From assembly GCF_001949145.1 (NCBI RefSeq), contig NW_019091370.1:2374074-2436073 (forward strand): a stretch of 62,000 nucleotides of DNA, given 5' to 3'. The DNA is from Acanthaster planci. Lineage: Eukaryota; Echinodermata; Asteroidea; Valvatida; Acanthasteridae. Below the pieces are notes generated by a model. The model saw nothing but the letters and a program-made list of their open reading frames with translations. It did not search any database and had not been told where the DNA came from. The position numbers and the translations under genes are program-made. Shown piece by piece: positions 11,951 to 25,236 of this stretch; position 1 is the stretch's first letter, and every line of letters begins with the position of its first letter.

Positions 11951-14699
11951 CCACTCTCGTTAGCTTTTGAATATTTTTCGCAAAACATAAATAAGCAATA
12001 AACTGCTTGAACCAAAGGCTACTTGTAAGCACACTTTTCCACATCGCAAATCGGTTCGGTACCTGGAATTCTGTTCTACTGGTCCAATCTCGCTGCACTC
12101 TTCCTTCTTGTCTTCGTTGTTTGCCTGTGTTTTGCGGGAGATCACGTTGATCAGAAAATAAATAGCATTTTTTATCAGAACGACGCGCTTTATCGGATTT
12201 ACACACCTGAAACAACACGGTTAATCGCACAGCACACGCTCACATGGCTGTGGGTTCCTGCAAAGTAAGGGGCGGTTCCAAGGGTGCTTAACTAGATCCC
12301 GTAACAAACTCTGCTAGAGCTTCTCATGACTGAATAACAGATATTTTTCGTAAAATGATTTAGATTTAGCAAAACAATCAAACCAAACTTCATTTCCTCC
12401 AACTCCGGCTAAAGTGCGTTTCCTGTAAATGTTAACGAAGATGGTTTCAATGCATAGAGACACGAATGATGATCTTGCTTCTACGTTTCTATGGAACTTT
12501 CATAACTTACATAAATTTGTTACAATGAAATAGGCAGGAAGAGTCCATATAGAGCTAGATGTGTAGTTTTGCAACACCCCCCCCAAAAAAAATTATTCGA
12601 AAAGGCATCGGTCTTTTACTTAAACAGGGGAGGCAAAATAGAGCCAAGATCCGATTGTGGAGAACCCCAAGCATCACACCGTTGTTAATTCTGTCAACAG
12701 TTCAATCCATCGCCAGAGGTGCGTCGACAGGAATTGGCACAATGCGAGAATAATGACACTGGAAATGGCTGGGGCATTAATATACCAAGCAGGTATATAT
12801 ATGGGTGTCAGGGTCCGAGCTCCGAGGGGCCCAGCCAGCCGCGACCGGGTGACGGCCGGTCGAACAGAGGGGCAGGGAGAGGGGTGACTGGCCGCCGAAC
12901 AATCACCCAGCACCGAGCGTCACCGCGAGCTATGTAAACGGCTTTAGAAACGGGAACTCTCCTGCATATCAACTGTTGGTTCTGTATGGCAAAACAGACC
13001 AGATTGAATGTCGTGCCTCGGACAGGGTACTTATCATGCTCGTTCCGCTTTTCCCGAGCAGTCTTACGACTAACTTTAACAAGGGCTTGGAAAAAACGGT
13101 GGGACAGAGTTGCCCGGTCCTATGAGGTCAATAAGGCCAATACTGCATTTTTTTCAATACATATCATTCAGTGCGCTGATATCATCTTTTCTGATCTTCA
13201 GTTGTCTATGCATGTATTTAAATTAATGACGGCAATAGGCCTTTGGTTGGTTGGTTTAAGAGGTTGCGCCATGGATTTTTTACGTGATGTACTAAACGCA
13301 AAGAAGAGCACCTTCGGTCTGGCTTACGTACGTTGTATTAAATTTTGTGATTCCAGACACTCAACAACCGAGACGCAAATAATTACGGGCCCTTTTAATC
13401 GCTGAGTAGTGAAAGGTTTCGGAATCAGGACTATTAACGGTTAACAAGACCAACACAACACATGAACAGTGACAAAGTTTTCACGGTAAATAAAAGGCAA
13501 CAGTAATGACACATTATGATGTTCCTCCAGATTTTTTGCACATTAGCCTACGGATTACGTTTTGATTCCAATCAGTTACAGGCCCTAGATTTCCGACACA
13601 CCGGCGGCGGAAATCGGCTACCCGTGCAAAACTTGTACTTTTCGAATCATACTTGATCTAACATCCTGTCTGCCCATGTCTCCAGATGTATGACATAAGC
13701 ATCGCGCCATTATAATGAATGCAGAAATACGTGTTTGTGGTTGTCATTCCTGTTAGGATGTTTACTGCCTGTGTGTATTACACACAGAACTCTTCTGTGT
13801 TGTGACAGCGAGTGTTGTCCCCTGGGTGACCCCGATGTGTCGTGCTCCAGCGGGAGCAACCTATCAGCTCCCCGGGACGGCCCTGGTATGGCTTTAACGC
13901 CTGGCGTTACAGATGACGTCGCCCGTGATGGGACGGCCAGATTGCTTTGTGACGGGGACCGGTCGTATAGCTTGGATTAAAGGAACTACGTGAGAGTAAT
14001 GGGGGGTTCACACTACAACCCAACTCTGGAAGCGAGGAACTAGCATCGAGATTGGTTGGAACGGAGGGATAACCGTTGACAAAGGGCGTTAATTAAGGGG
14101 TGGGAGAGGATGTAAAAAAACCCTCTTTGCTTAAATTAGATCACAACGATGGTGTTACCTTAAGAGTTGATTATCCATGCATAGCTAAGCAACTAAAGCC
14201 TGGCATTATGTACGATTACCGCACTGCATTTGACACTTTAGAAACTGCAGGAAAAATTGTGAGATTTTTGTTTAAAATCGTCTCCGAAGCAATCTACGAG
14301 ACATTCTCAACAGATGCGACCCATAATGAAATTCGGATCGAGCTATTGAGGGTATGGTTCCGTTGACGGAACTCCAAGTATGAGGACATAGTCCTACAGC
14401 ACACTGATTTTGAAAGTTTTAACAAAGGAGGGTTGAGTGTGTCTTTAAATTTCAACTCGTGCCTAGCCGGTGCCGACCCAATTCAAGCTCAGACATTAAT
14501 CGTCTGCTTTCGAAATTATTCACTTAAGATGTTTCTAAATCTCATGTCTTGACAATTTGGTCTTGTGTGCCGTTTGCTGGACAGGGGGAAGCGAGCTGGA
14601 CCATTTATCAAGGCTTCAACCGGAGGAGACAGGACGCCGATGATGGAAAAACGTCCCGCGTAGTTTGCCAATGTCGCGTCCAATTTACCGAGACGAGGA

Positions 14700-14785
14700 G
14701 TGGGAGGTAGCGCGACCGAGTGGTTTAGGTCGGCCGTGCACGCGGCTGGTTTTCAGCCGTCGACGCTCAAGGTTAAATCATTCGT
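14700..14785 (+). mobile_element. Weak tRNA-like sequence
   Basis: CGACCGAGTGGTTTAGG resembles the D-arm of Ser/Leu tRNAs. CGGCTGGTTTTCAGCCG can form an anticodon-arm-like stem. The B box (GGTTAAATC) is degenerate. Probably a decayed tRNA-derived repeat; low confidence. Confidence 0.25.
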
Positions 14786-16925
14786 TGAGATCATCATCAT
14801 GTAAAAAAAATCATTCAAAACTTGTCAGTTTACAACGCGGGGGTAAGGGGAAACTAACGATGTTAATAACGGGTAAATAACGCAGCATTTTGAACTATTC
14901 GTTTTGAAGATATCGTTAGTATACAACATTGTAGAATAAGTTAGCTTTGGGAGCGAAATAGTCGTCTTATTTAATGGTTCTTTATTATTATTATAATTAT
15001 TATTGCTTTTTGAGTAAAATTACGTTGCATTTAAGAGGAGAAACAGAAGTTCTTCTTTTAAATACTGGCTCAATCATCCAGGAACATAAGAAAATATTAT
15101 TACGAAACTTAAAAACATTACACAATGGTGCACAATTGTTTCCATTTCCATAGTTGTGCGACATCTGTGGAGTAAACAGTGATTTGGCCAACTAACCATT
15201 AGTAAATTATCCATTTCGTCAAAGTTTACTTCTGAACAAAATAAGTAAAAAGAATTTTTCACTATGCCAATGGTTATAGCCTTAAAGGGCTTCCGTGTAT
15301 CTCTATTCACAAGCAACAAATTCGTCTGTTGAAATTGTCCGTGCACAAAATAATGGAAAACACGGCACGAGTTCATTTCTTCGAACAAATTCGTTTCTCG
15401 ACAATAAGGTTGTAATATATTATGTCATGTAACGACCAGTCGGTGCTGTGAAGAATCTCGTCAGTGTGTTGGGTAGAAACCTCAGCCGTGATTATGGCTT
15501 TGCCAGGCGCGGCCTCAGTCTGCAGTTCGGGACTGCGTGGCGCTACCTTGCCCTTACCGCAAAACATTCACCCGTCTAAAGTAGTAAGGAGACGTGGGAG
15601 ACAACCGATTTATACCCGGCAGATGCTGCCTCGATTTCACCCCCCCCCCTCTATGGCATTCGCGGCTGGCGGGCAGTCGTCATAACACTCGAGCTCCGGT
15701 TTCGCCGTTACTGTCGAGATTCCTCGTATTAAATAAAATAATAAATGAGAAGTCGTTCCGCGTATATAATTAATGCTTGGCTTACTTTTAATTCTGAGGT
15801 CTGGTTTCAAACCTCCTTTTGGTGTGGTCGGCAAAATGTTGTGGTTGTGTGGAGGTTGTTTGATGCTGGTGAACACGATCGTTCTCCTTGCAAACGTGGT
15901 TTTTAAGTGAACATAAAAAGTAGGTGTAATTAGATATATAAGGGTACCAGCGCCAATGTGACAATGGCAACTCAATTTAGGCCACATATGAGCCCGTATG
16001 TCGAGTCTGGTCTTTCTTCGCCTCGGTCGTATTTTGGTCTGATAGCGAAGGGTAACATTCTGGCTCGTTTTGAGTACAAAAAAGGAATAATTTCCAGAGA
16101 GTACGAAAATCTCTCAGCACTAAATAATAAACGCCACAACTACATTTTTCAAATAGGCCAACTACATGGGCCTGTTACTCCCTTTGCAGCAATGGGGGAA
16201 AATGCACAAAATCTGACACCAACTATGGGCGGTACAATGTAGGCCTAGTTTGTAAATTTTGGTCACAAACATAAATAGTTAATTAATATGAGAAGGGTAT
16301 ATATACTGCAATGATAATGGTCACCAGCATTTCTGGTCAAAAGGCACGTCCTAATTGTATTCGTATAGTTACTGCAGTTCCTTTCGACCTGAATTTGCCG
16401 GGGTTTCAATTCCCGCACACACCAGGTTAACCACCCAAGACCCGGTGACCGAAAGTTACCTCAACAGAGTGGTACAGAGAAGGAGAAAGAAATCTATACT
16501 GGTCTCTAAACCAGCCGGCCCGTATGAGCTTATCTCCCGTCAATGCCACGAGGGGATACAAAATGGCCTCTTATTCAAACAAAAAAGGGACCAGAAAAGG
16601 GACAAGAAATTACAGATCCAATCCGTCAAGCCGGATTTCTGTTACCTGTCACAGTAGCCATTTTTCTTCCACTGCGGCCTCAAGCAGCAGTCATTATGTT
16701 GGGACAGGGTCGGTCTTTTCTTCGCTTAGTGCACTTTGATCCTTGCCGATGGCTCCAAACCCCTTTTTCGCCCCCCTCCCAACAAACAAGTACAAAATCT
16801 TGGATCACTATTCGTACATGATTCTTTTTCTTTCATTGAACAACCCCCCCCCCTTCACAATCAAGCGCCATCTTACAACTTGTATGAGCGGTTACGGATT
16901 ACAAGTCGGCCAGACCGGGATGGGT

Positions 16926-16949
16926 AAAAAAAAAAAAAAAAAAAAAAAA
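16926..16949. repeat. Poly(A) tract, 24 bases
   Basis: An uninterrupted A24 after GGGT. It could be a simple repeat or the tail of a retroposed sequence on the + strand; no element body was recognised upstream. Confidence 0.8.
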
Positions 16950-18501
16950 CAGGCCGGGCAGTGTTCGCGAATTTGTTGAACTTCCCTCTGGAAAAAATGC
17001 ACAATGGCCCAGCTTGCAGGGCGGTGATGAATGGCAGCTGGTTGAGATCCCAAACGGTTTTCTTAGCTTTCAATTGCAGCCGGTGATTAAGAAAAAAAAG
17101 AACAGATTTGCTCTTTATTCAAAACATCTGCAACCTGCTGACAAAACGTCGAGAAAGTGTCATGCTACCTCGTTGCAATGATGTCGCGAACATTTTGGCG
17201 GCACAAATGAAGCTTATTATTAACGGCTTATACAATATTCCCCACTTTTAATCAACATAGTCCACACACAATATAACTACAATATCACATTTAACTTTGA
17301 AAATTCACACTTGTAGCAAACAGTGCAAGAGTTCATGTAGTCGAGCTGAAGAAGTAGAAAATGTAATACTGGAGTTCAGCGCGATATACATGTACATGAA
17401 GCTCGACTGTCGTTGCGTTCTTGCACCGGATTTTTTTCCCACTGCATCATCTGCCATTACTTAGTTGAGTAGTTGTTTGTATATTGCCGTTGAGCAATAA
17501 ATACATATTTTTTTTACATGATAGTCCCTATCACTATGATGCGCGCGTGATACTTGGCGAATTAGTATCAGGGGGCGTATGCCTCTCAAGCTCCTCCCAC
17601 TCTTGACCTCATCTTTTATGCAATCAAACGATAGAGGCAGGTTTTCTCGCTGAAGTGTTTGTGAACAAATTACGGGAGATTCAATAGGATAAAACGCTAG
17701 TTTTGATGATGAAATATATCTCTCTTGACATCAGGCATTCGTTTTCCGGGCAATGGACCCCCACAATAGCCGTTTTGACGGACCCCTTTGAGACAGAGAA
17801 GACAGCCTGGGCTAAACACGTCAAAAGTACCGGTATGCGGTGACAGGGTCGCGAGGCTCCATATGGGCCTACTCCTTTCTGGGCACTGCTGTGGGAGCAC
17901 AATAGTCGGCAAGGATACACTGGTGTCAACAGTTTCCTCGTTATTGATATTAGGGTGTATTCCCCTCAAAATCGTCACACATACACCGGTGTCCGTTTCG
18001 CATGGGCGGTCTTCGCAAAGTAATTAATTTTCTAAAAGGGTGTGCCTACACAGGAGTGTTTTGCGAAGCATGGTCAGTCGAACAAGCAATTACCGATCTG
18101 TAAAATAAACAGATCCCACTCCAAACTGTCCATTATGGGTATGATTTCCTCAAATTTAAAGCAATATTTTGAACAGAGTAGCTGATTTTGGATAAGCAAA
18201 GAAAAAAACTGCAATTGTTCGTGAGGAATTCCAGTGTCAAACAAAATTTATGGGTGCACGTCCTTCGGAACAAAATGCCGCGGGGAGTTCGTGAAATCTC
18301 TTGTTGATCGAAGGTGGTGACAAATGGTTCGTTGTCTCCGATGATGTGAAGTCTCACTGTCTAGCTTTTTGACGCGGACAGTTTTGAGTTTGCAAATGAA
18401 AAACTCTGCACTGCATTAAAACCAACACCAGCACCAGGCTAGGTTCAAATGAATTACGAAAACAAAGCTGTGTAAGTTGGCCGAGTTGAAACGACAATGA
18501 A

Positions 18502-18620
18502 TACTGACAACAGGTACACAATGATTCATGTTCTCCGTAAGAGGAACCTATCTGCCTACATGATAATGCATGCTACTGACAAGGGTAGGAAATGATATAT
18601 GTTCGCCGACGTGGAACTGT
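18502..18620. repeat. Diverged direct repeat, about 72-bp period, two copies
   Basis: TACTGACAA...AATGATtcATGTTCtCCG...GGAAC begins at 18502 and recurs at 18574 with scattered differences. Too short to name a family. Confidence 0.45.
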
Positions 18621-20714
18621 GTCATCCCCATGGCACTTGTAGAGTGAACTTTCTACTTCTTACTGGTTCAGATCTTTTCCCACATTGCGAACAATGGCGC
18701 TCTTTGTGTTCAAGGTAGTTGTAACATGCTAGAGAACATGTAAGTTAATGGTCGCGGCTGATAGATCGACGAGTCCATTTTTCTTTCTTCCCCGATACAT
18801 TTTGTGATAAACGGAGAAGTTCTTTCTGAATGTGCTTAACAATTTTCTACTTGTAGGCCTTCAGTAAAGTTGTTTTTTCCATGTCCCCGAGCAACTCGTA
18901 CCTTTTTTTCAGCCACACAACCCGGCCCTAACACTCCCTATCGAAATCCCAGCAAACACTTTTGTGGCATCGACCCGCGAGCCACCTCGTCATTTTTTTT
19001 TTTCGGCGATAGACGCAAGAGGACAAAAGAGACAAAACCGCAGCTTCGCCGAACATAAAAATCGCCAGAAAGTTCACGGCGGTCTATATATTCCCCTTCG
19101 TCTCGCATTCGCCTTTTAGAACCACTTCTATTTGTTTCCCGATTGTTAGTGTGTTACCCCCAAAACTTTCCGTGGGGTTGTGTCAAAAGGAGGGAAGAAA
19201 AAAAGGCTTTATGGTTGCCCGAGTTTCGTTGGCACAATGCGGTGTGTTTCTTTCAAAAACACGGCCGTCATAACCCGTGGGGTACATGCATGTCGAATTA
19301 CTCCCCAAACGGGGCCATGTTGCCAACGACCTCTCTGTCTGTCTCTCCCTCAAACTGTTACCCGGGCCAAGTAGTCCAGAACACGGCAAAAAGAAAGCTC
19401 CAGTTACAGGCACAATGGCACAATGCCGAAAGAAAACAAATTTCGTGACAAAAAAATTGTGCTCCAGGCTGGCCATGGACGAGATTTTAACTCTCACCTT
19501 TTGAAGAGGGAAAGTAGATTTGGTGATCGCTTGGACGTTGACCCAGGTAAATGGCTGCTCTGAACAAACTCTGTTTAGCTCCCTTCAAAAGCCAGCCTCT
19601 AATGTCTGAGTTTTGCATTTCATAGTTACAAGGTTGCAGAAATTGATGATATATAACAGAATGGACTTTTCCTGAGTTTGTTACTCATCCAAATTTCAAA
19701 AGCAACTGAACGAGGCCGCTACATGTCCTATATACACTCTATTACGAGAACTGTTCGGAATGTAAGTTTCGGTATCCCCAAAGAAGTTCATGAAGACGAT
19801 CGACTTTAAAAGGCCCAGGAGATTATCAATTTAGTTGGAAGTATGATTTTAAGCAACTTCCAACCCCTTAAATGTAGGACTACTGTTTGAAAGACTTTTT
19901 AAAGCACTTTTGAACAATCAAAATTTACTACACTTTACCTATCAAATATGGGCATGTACCTCAGCTTAGCTCACCTACAATATCTTTGAGAAAATTTCAG
20001 CCATGGATCTATTCTCATGCGGCCCGAGACAGGAACGAATCCCAAAACAAAGGAAAGACAAGGTCTCCTCCAAGTATGATGTCACACATTACACAAAGTC
20101 ATGAATATGCATGCAAGCACACCCGGCACTAAAATGCCGTCAAATCCATATACCTCAGAGGCATGAGGAGAAATGCACAAAGGTTGGCCTCTCCCATTTT
20201 ATACATGTTTTTACCGCGCGGTGACAGATATGAGACATTTTGACTAAGTATGATTAATGCAAAATGAAATGAGCATCTATCGGCTTTGAAGACTTTACAA
20301 GTGGAGACTGATGTCATCGGATGTCAAATTCATCATGACTTTTTCGGGGGGGGGGTAGTAGCTTTCCATACGTCAGTATTCGCCAGCTGGAAATCCATTT
20401 AAAGTTTACACGAGTTAGCAATTAAGATGGCATCCCAAATATACCCTATAACTACAAGGAGCTGGGAGAAACGGAGGTGAGTATCTTTGAACTTAACGAG
20501 CACGAACCAAGTCCCTTTTCCGGACAGACAGTTAATGTCGGCGTAGATACCGATTTTGGCAAAGCTTGCAGCAGGTGAGTTTGTCGGTAAGTCCATGTGG
20601 ACATTTAAGTGACGTATAATTATCCAGGTATGGGTCCTGGCGATCTTCCTCTGTAAAGAATTCCCAAACGTGGTGGTACCATTTATAGATAGTTGGTGCA
20701 TGTATTTTTTTGAA

Positions 20715-20772
20715 TACAAAGGCAACGTGTCGGGGGCGACTTGCCCCGTCCCCGCTGGATACGTCACTGGGA
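20715..20772 (-). mobile_element. Transposon-terminus-like sequence
   Basis: On the minus strand this reads CCCAGTGACGTATCCAGCGG, then GGGGCAAGTCGCCCCC. It resembles the CAGTGGCGTANCCAGGGGGGC-type ends common on DNA transposons in marine invertebrate genomes. No matching other end or transposase frame was found. Confidence 0.25.
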
Positions 20773-22575
20773 GGTAATATTTTCTAGAACACCTGACATG
20801 ATTAATTGGTCACGAAAGCACCAAAGGCTTTCAGACTTTTTCATTCATTATTTCAATAACAGAAAAAAAGAGATTAGGGTGTTGCAGCTGAAGGTTAACA
20901 CCGAAGACGAAAACAACCATCGTCTTCCCCAGACGCAAACTTCGAAAACAGATTTGCACATTCGGGTTGAGTTTAATCGAATAAAAATCCTTCGGGCACT
21001 TTTTGCCACATTTGCACAGAAAAGAAATGGAGGGGGTGTAAATCGGATCCTCATTGTCACCGCGACATAAAAATTCCATTCAATCTGACAGAGGTACCAA
21101 CTGTTGGATAAGTAAAAAACATCTCACTCCGTTAGCGACCAAAACAACTTTTGATTCCATTGTCCCGGTCGTAAAATACCAGAAAGAAAGAAAGAAAAAA
21201 GATCCCGGACCGAGTTGTCAGTCGAAGCTAATCGGGCAGTACCCCCACTTTGCTCCCACCATTGTTAACCGGCTGTCCGCTGGATTAGAAATTTCCGGAG
21301 ATAAGCCTCAAATTTATGTCAAGACTCACTTTGGCGTCTTAGCCTTTTCATCTAGAGTTGTGTCGGACACAACTCATCGACACCGGGGGAAACAAAAACG
21401 ACGGGGACGCGCTGGCCTATCTTGGTGCTGGGAAAAAAAAGCGCCGCTGTGTCATCTCCCCCACTTAACGAATTCCGACTATTTGTCCTTCAAATCTTGA
21501 ATTATTCCGCTCAGATAAAGACGAGATGGATCCCACCGTGTTTATTACTCACCGAATTAAACCCTCCTCTTTTGTAACCCTGTCTCCCCCTTTTCTCTGA
21601 GTATGCAGGAAAAGGGGATACGGAAAGACGTTGGAGCCGGAGACAGTTTCTAGCTTGTCACCCGTCTTTCATCGATCTTCCACGGTTGGGCTGGAGTGCG
21701 CCGCATCCCGGTCGGGCTAAGGCGGATTTTGGAGGAGTCCCCCGTATGTACCGCGTTCGTACATCTCACAGGCGCAGGTGCAACACGTGGCTTGGCTTAG
21801 CGCCGTTCAATAAAATCGCCCAAATAAAGTAAAATTACTCACCACTTGCCTCTTAATGAATCATATCGTGAGCTAGTTATAGATTTTTTCAGAAGCCTGC
21901 ATTTTAAGACAATCAATAAGTCACTAATCCTTCTTTCACCTATTAAAAACTATTAAAACTTACGTTTCTTGTGAAGCGGAAATTGCCTCTTTGTCATGCT
22001 TATCGCGTACATTATTCAACTCGATTTTATGGGTATTTCGTCTTTAGTGCACTCAGATTAATTAACTTCGGATTAACAGACCCAATTTTAGCAATTAACT
22101 ACAACAAACTCTATGTAGTAACCATATCTTGAAGTCAGAATACGGAAAATGGAGATAGTTTTCAAGAACAGGTGCACTCTTCATTTAGTCGGCAGGTCAT
22201 GTCTTTTTATGAGACGCTTAAAATGGAATTTCCGTATAACGTCAACGCGAAGGACTAACTTTTTGTGCTGAGATCACACACTCCTAGGTTCTTCTGGCCA
22301 AATAACTGCAAAAAGAAAGGAACAAACTACATTCTATTGTTTCGTTTACAACATGCCATGTACATTTTTTTTTAAAGCTGGTTTGGTCCGCCATCTTGGA
22401 TGTCAGGGCGTGTCTGCAACGGGCATCGTTGTCTTAAATAGCATTACACAGTGGCACGCAAATTGCGAAAGCCGTGGCAAAGATACACACGGTTCGGACG
22501 CAGCTTGACATATGAAGGCGAGGCACGGTCGGAAATCTGAAGCAGATTGATGATATATAGGCCTATAGGGGCCTA

Positions 22576-22803
22576 TACTACTCAAAAAAATTAAGGACCA
22601 CTTTCATTTTGTCATTTGACTTTTCCCTGAAACTGCCCATTTTGAGAAATTGTGCATTTGATGTTTTAAAACATTTTAAACATTTTTTTATTCCAATGAG
22701 AGCACCATCTAGACAAAAAAACCCAAAAACTAGACCCTACTCATTGCTTGTGAAAAATCACAAGTTATAGAAAAAGAGTGGTCCTTAACTTTTTGGGGTA
22801 GTA
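22576..22803. mobile_element. Tc1/mariner-like MITE with 27-bp TIRs and TA target duplication
   Basis: The left terminus TACTACTCAAAAAAATTAAG and the right terminus (complement TACTACCCCAAAAAGTTAAG) are inverted repeats. Both continue into GACCACT, making 27 bp with three mismatches. TA flanks both sides (22574-22575, 22804-22805). The 228-bp body has no coding capacity. TA-flanked TIRs of this ACTCAAAAAAATTAA type are known from mariner-superfamily non-autonomous elements. Confidence 0.85.
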
Positions 22804-25063
22804 TATATACATAATTTTAGCTACTTCTGTTGAGGCTCATCAATGAGAGTTACTTGCGAGTTTGCGACAGAATTTTTCATGTTATTCTTAGCACGATCCC
22901 GAGGAAAGGTCGGTTACTGTGATCCCTTCTTTCCAACTGAAGCAATGCCATCACTTTCAAGTCTACCTGTTTCCGCGTCATGACATTTGCAAAATCAAGG
23001 TGTAGAACTGTCATACTTGTATCGAATCAAACATTCATGTCAGCTCCATTGGCCAGTCGTTTGACCCCAATAATTGAAGTCGTGTAGTTGTGAAATATTA
23101 ATGTGTTATCCGTTGAGAGGATCTTCAGTACACGGCATTCCATCGATACATGAAATATTGAAGCACGTCTGATAGGGTTACATTCATCGTTAACATCAAG
23201 ATATGGATTGAACCGTGTTTACAAGGTGAATAATTCACAAATTTCCGGACGAACAGTGGTCAACTTGGATTCATCTTTTGAACTGAAGCTAGAAAAATGA
23301 ACATCAAACAAACTACAGACAGAGAGAAGAGCGCTTTACACAAACAGTCATCAATGTAAAGGAAAGAAAGGAAATCACGAAACTAACATGTGGCGAATGA
23401 AATGGGATCAAGCTGTAAGCTTTATATAAAGCAGGCCCAATCTGCGACATTTATTTGTCTAAACAAATTTGCACTGTGTGCGTTGTCTTGTAACTGCAAC
23501 CTTGTATAGGGACAGGACACACGTACTCCAAAGACACTGGGCTGCACGTTAATAATCCATTCGGCGAGATGCTCGATCAACTTGTACGAAGAGGAACCTC
23601 CTAATACCAGCACACTTTCTGATATCAACAAACCGAGCATTTCTTTCTGTGCTGAGCTGTATACAGGCTTCATGCACGAGTGCGTATACCAAGAATCTCC
23701 AGCTGGCCTCGATTACGAACGACAACAACGACGACAAACCAAGAAACAAACAACCCAAGAAACCAAGAAACAAACACCCCAACAAACAAACAAACCAAGA
23801 AAGGAACAAACAAACAACCGCATAGCAGCTGGTCGGCGCGAGCGTTTCTTACGCGTATACGCCGAGGCCCATTAACAGAACGCGGACGGTTAGCCTTCGA
23901 GCTAAACGCTCCCCCTTATAATGCCTGAGCCGATTGACCCATCTTCGATCTGTTTTGGGTTGTGGCTGAAACGGATGACAAAGCCGGCTATGTTAGCACG
24001 TGTCGGGGCTAGCTAATCCGCTCAATAGCCACATTCCAATCCGCTAATACATATCGCTACATGCTTGGCCGTCAGAAGATGCGTTGTTTAGTTCACTTAG
24101 CAATAGAAAACCAAAATGATTATTACGAAAATTAAATAAAATTAAAAATTATGCTGGTTATGGTGCACAGTACTAGTATTGAAATCAAAGGCATCAAAAT
24201 TGAGTTATTGAATTATCGGGGGTGAATGCTAATACAAATAATTCGTGAAGACTGGAGTCAATCTTTCGTGTGGGGAGCTCCTAGTATTGGACATAGCGTC
24301 GTACACTAACTATGCACAGGTCAAAATTCAAAACAGATAGGATACTAGGAAGACGCAGAAAATAATCTCATCAGTCTTTTTTATGTATGATACACTGCAC
24401 CGATTCAACGATGCTTTTTTTACATCTTATATAAATTCAATCTTTAATTAATTATAGCAGTTTAATAAATGCGAGTTATTGTTATATTTAAATTCAATTT
24501 TGATTGAGATTGATCGGGAATCACAGGGACTCATGGAATTTAAAAAGCTAAACATCTTGATACATGTTTTGCAAAGATTTTATTTGGTCCTTGGAAGCAT
24601 CCTCCGAGGATATGATTTTCTTCGTTCGGTACCTAATTTTTCCAACACGTATAAAGTGGGTTCATTTTGGAAAGCATACACAAAAAGGCAGTAGAGACAA
24701 GCCGAGGAATTCTGTAGCCTCTGATGGGTTCGCTTGAAAGCCGCCGTGGGTGTCTGTCTCAACCCAAGACACCACAGAGCAAGACAACATAGCTCAACAA
24801 ATGATCCAGGCACACGTTTTGGCCAGTGGGTTCTTGTTTTACTTCTGTGGAGAAACCATAGTCGCAATGCAAATTTAATTTGTCCGTTTTTCTTCAGTAC
24901 CAGATGGCTGGCGCTGCACCGGGTCTGGTAACGACTCAAACCCCTTCAACAAAGACATTTTTCTGCTGGGCTCTTTTCTTCCTTTAGATATGACCACGAC
25001 TGGTTTTTTTTTTAAATCACATTTTGGGAACCCTGCCCGACTCACCGTTTGTTTTCTGCAGTC

Positions 25064-25089
25064 AAATTTTTTGATACACCGGCCTACAT

Positions 25090-25181
<92 letters not shown>

Positions 25182-25236
25182 NAAAAATTTTTTGAAACCC
25201 CGGCCTACATGCAAAAAAAAAAAAAAAAAAAAAAAA
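25064..25236. repeat. Duplicated short sequence each followed by poly(A), with an N
   Basis: TTTTTTGATACACCGGCCTACATGC (to 25091) is followed by 90 A, an N at 25182 and five A. A near-copy (TTTTTTGAAACCCCGGCCTACATGC, to 25212) and 24 A follow. The ambiguous base and repeated flank suggest a homopolymer or gap-join artefact, or a tandem duplication of a poly(A)-tailed sequence. Long hydrophobic frames across it are artefacts of the homopolymer. Confidence 0.8.

Larger units (their letters stand above)
9031..22575. other. Long intergenic region, no gene recognised
   Basis: Open frames reach about 150 codons (for example 21054-21500 +) but lack recognisable domains, splice context or codon bias. 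The region holds a CTCF-like site (9534-9544), two tRNA-like sequences (about 11870-11950, 14700-14785), a short inverted repeat (11728-11801), a 24-base poly-A (16926-16949), a 72-bp-period duplication (18502-18620) and a transposon-end-like stretch (20715-20772). GC-richer patches at about 12760-12960 and 21600-21800 are non-repetitive and might be regulatory. Confidence 0.55.

Noticed and set aside
20741-21500. Overlapping + strand frames of 109 and 148 codons
   Set aside because: No recognisable domain, low-complexity lysine/arginine runs, no splice context and no codon bias.
23549-23875. Hydrophobic minus-strand frame and Gln/Thr-rich + strand frame
   Set aside because: Both come from one CAAA/CCAAGAAA simple-sequence tract.
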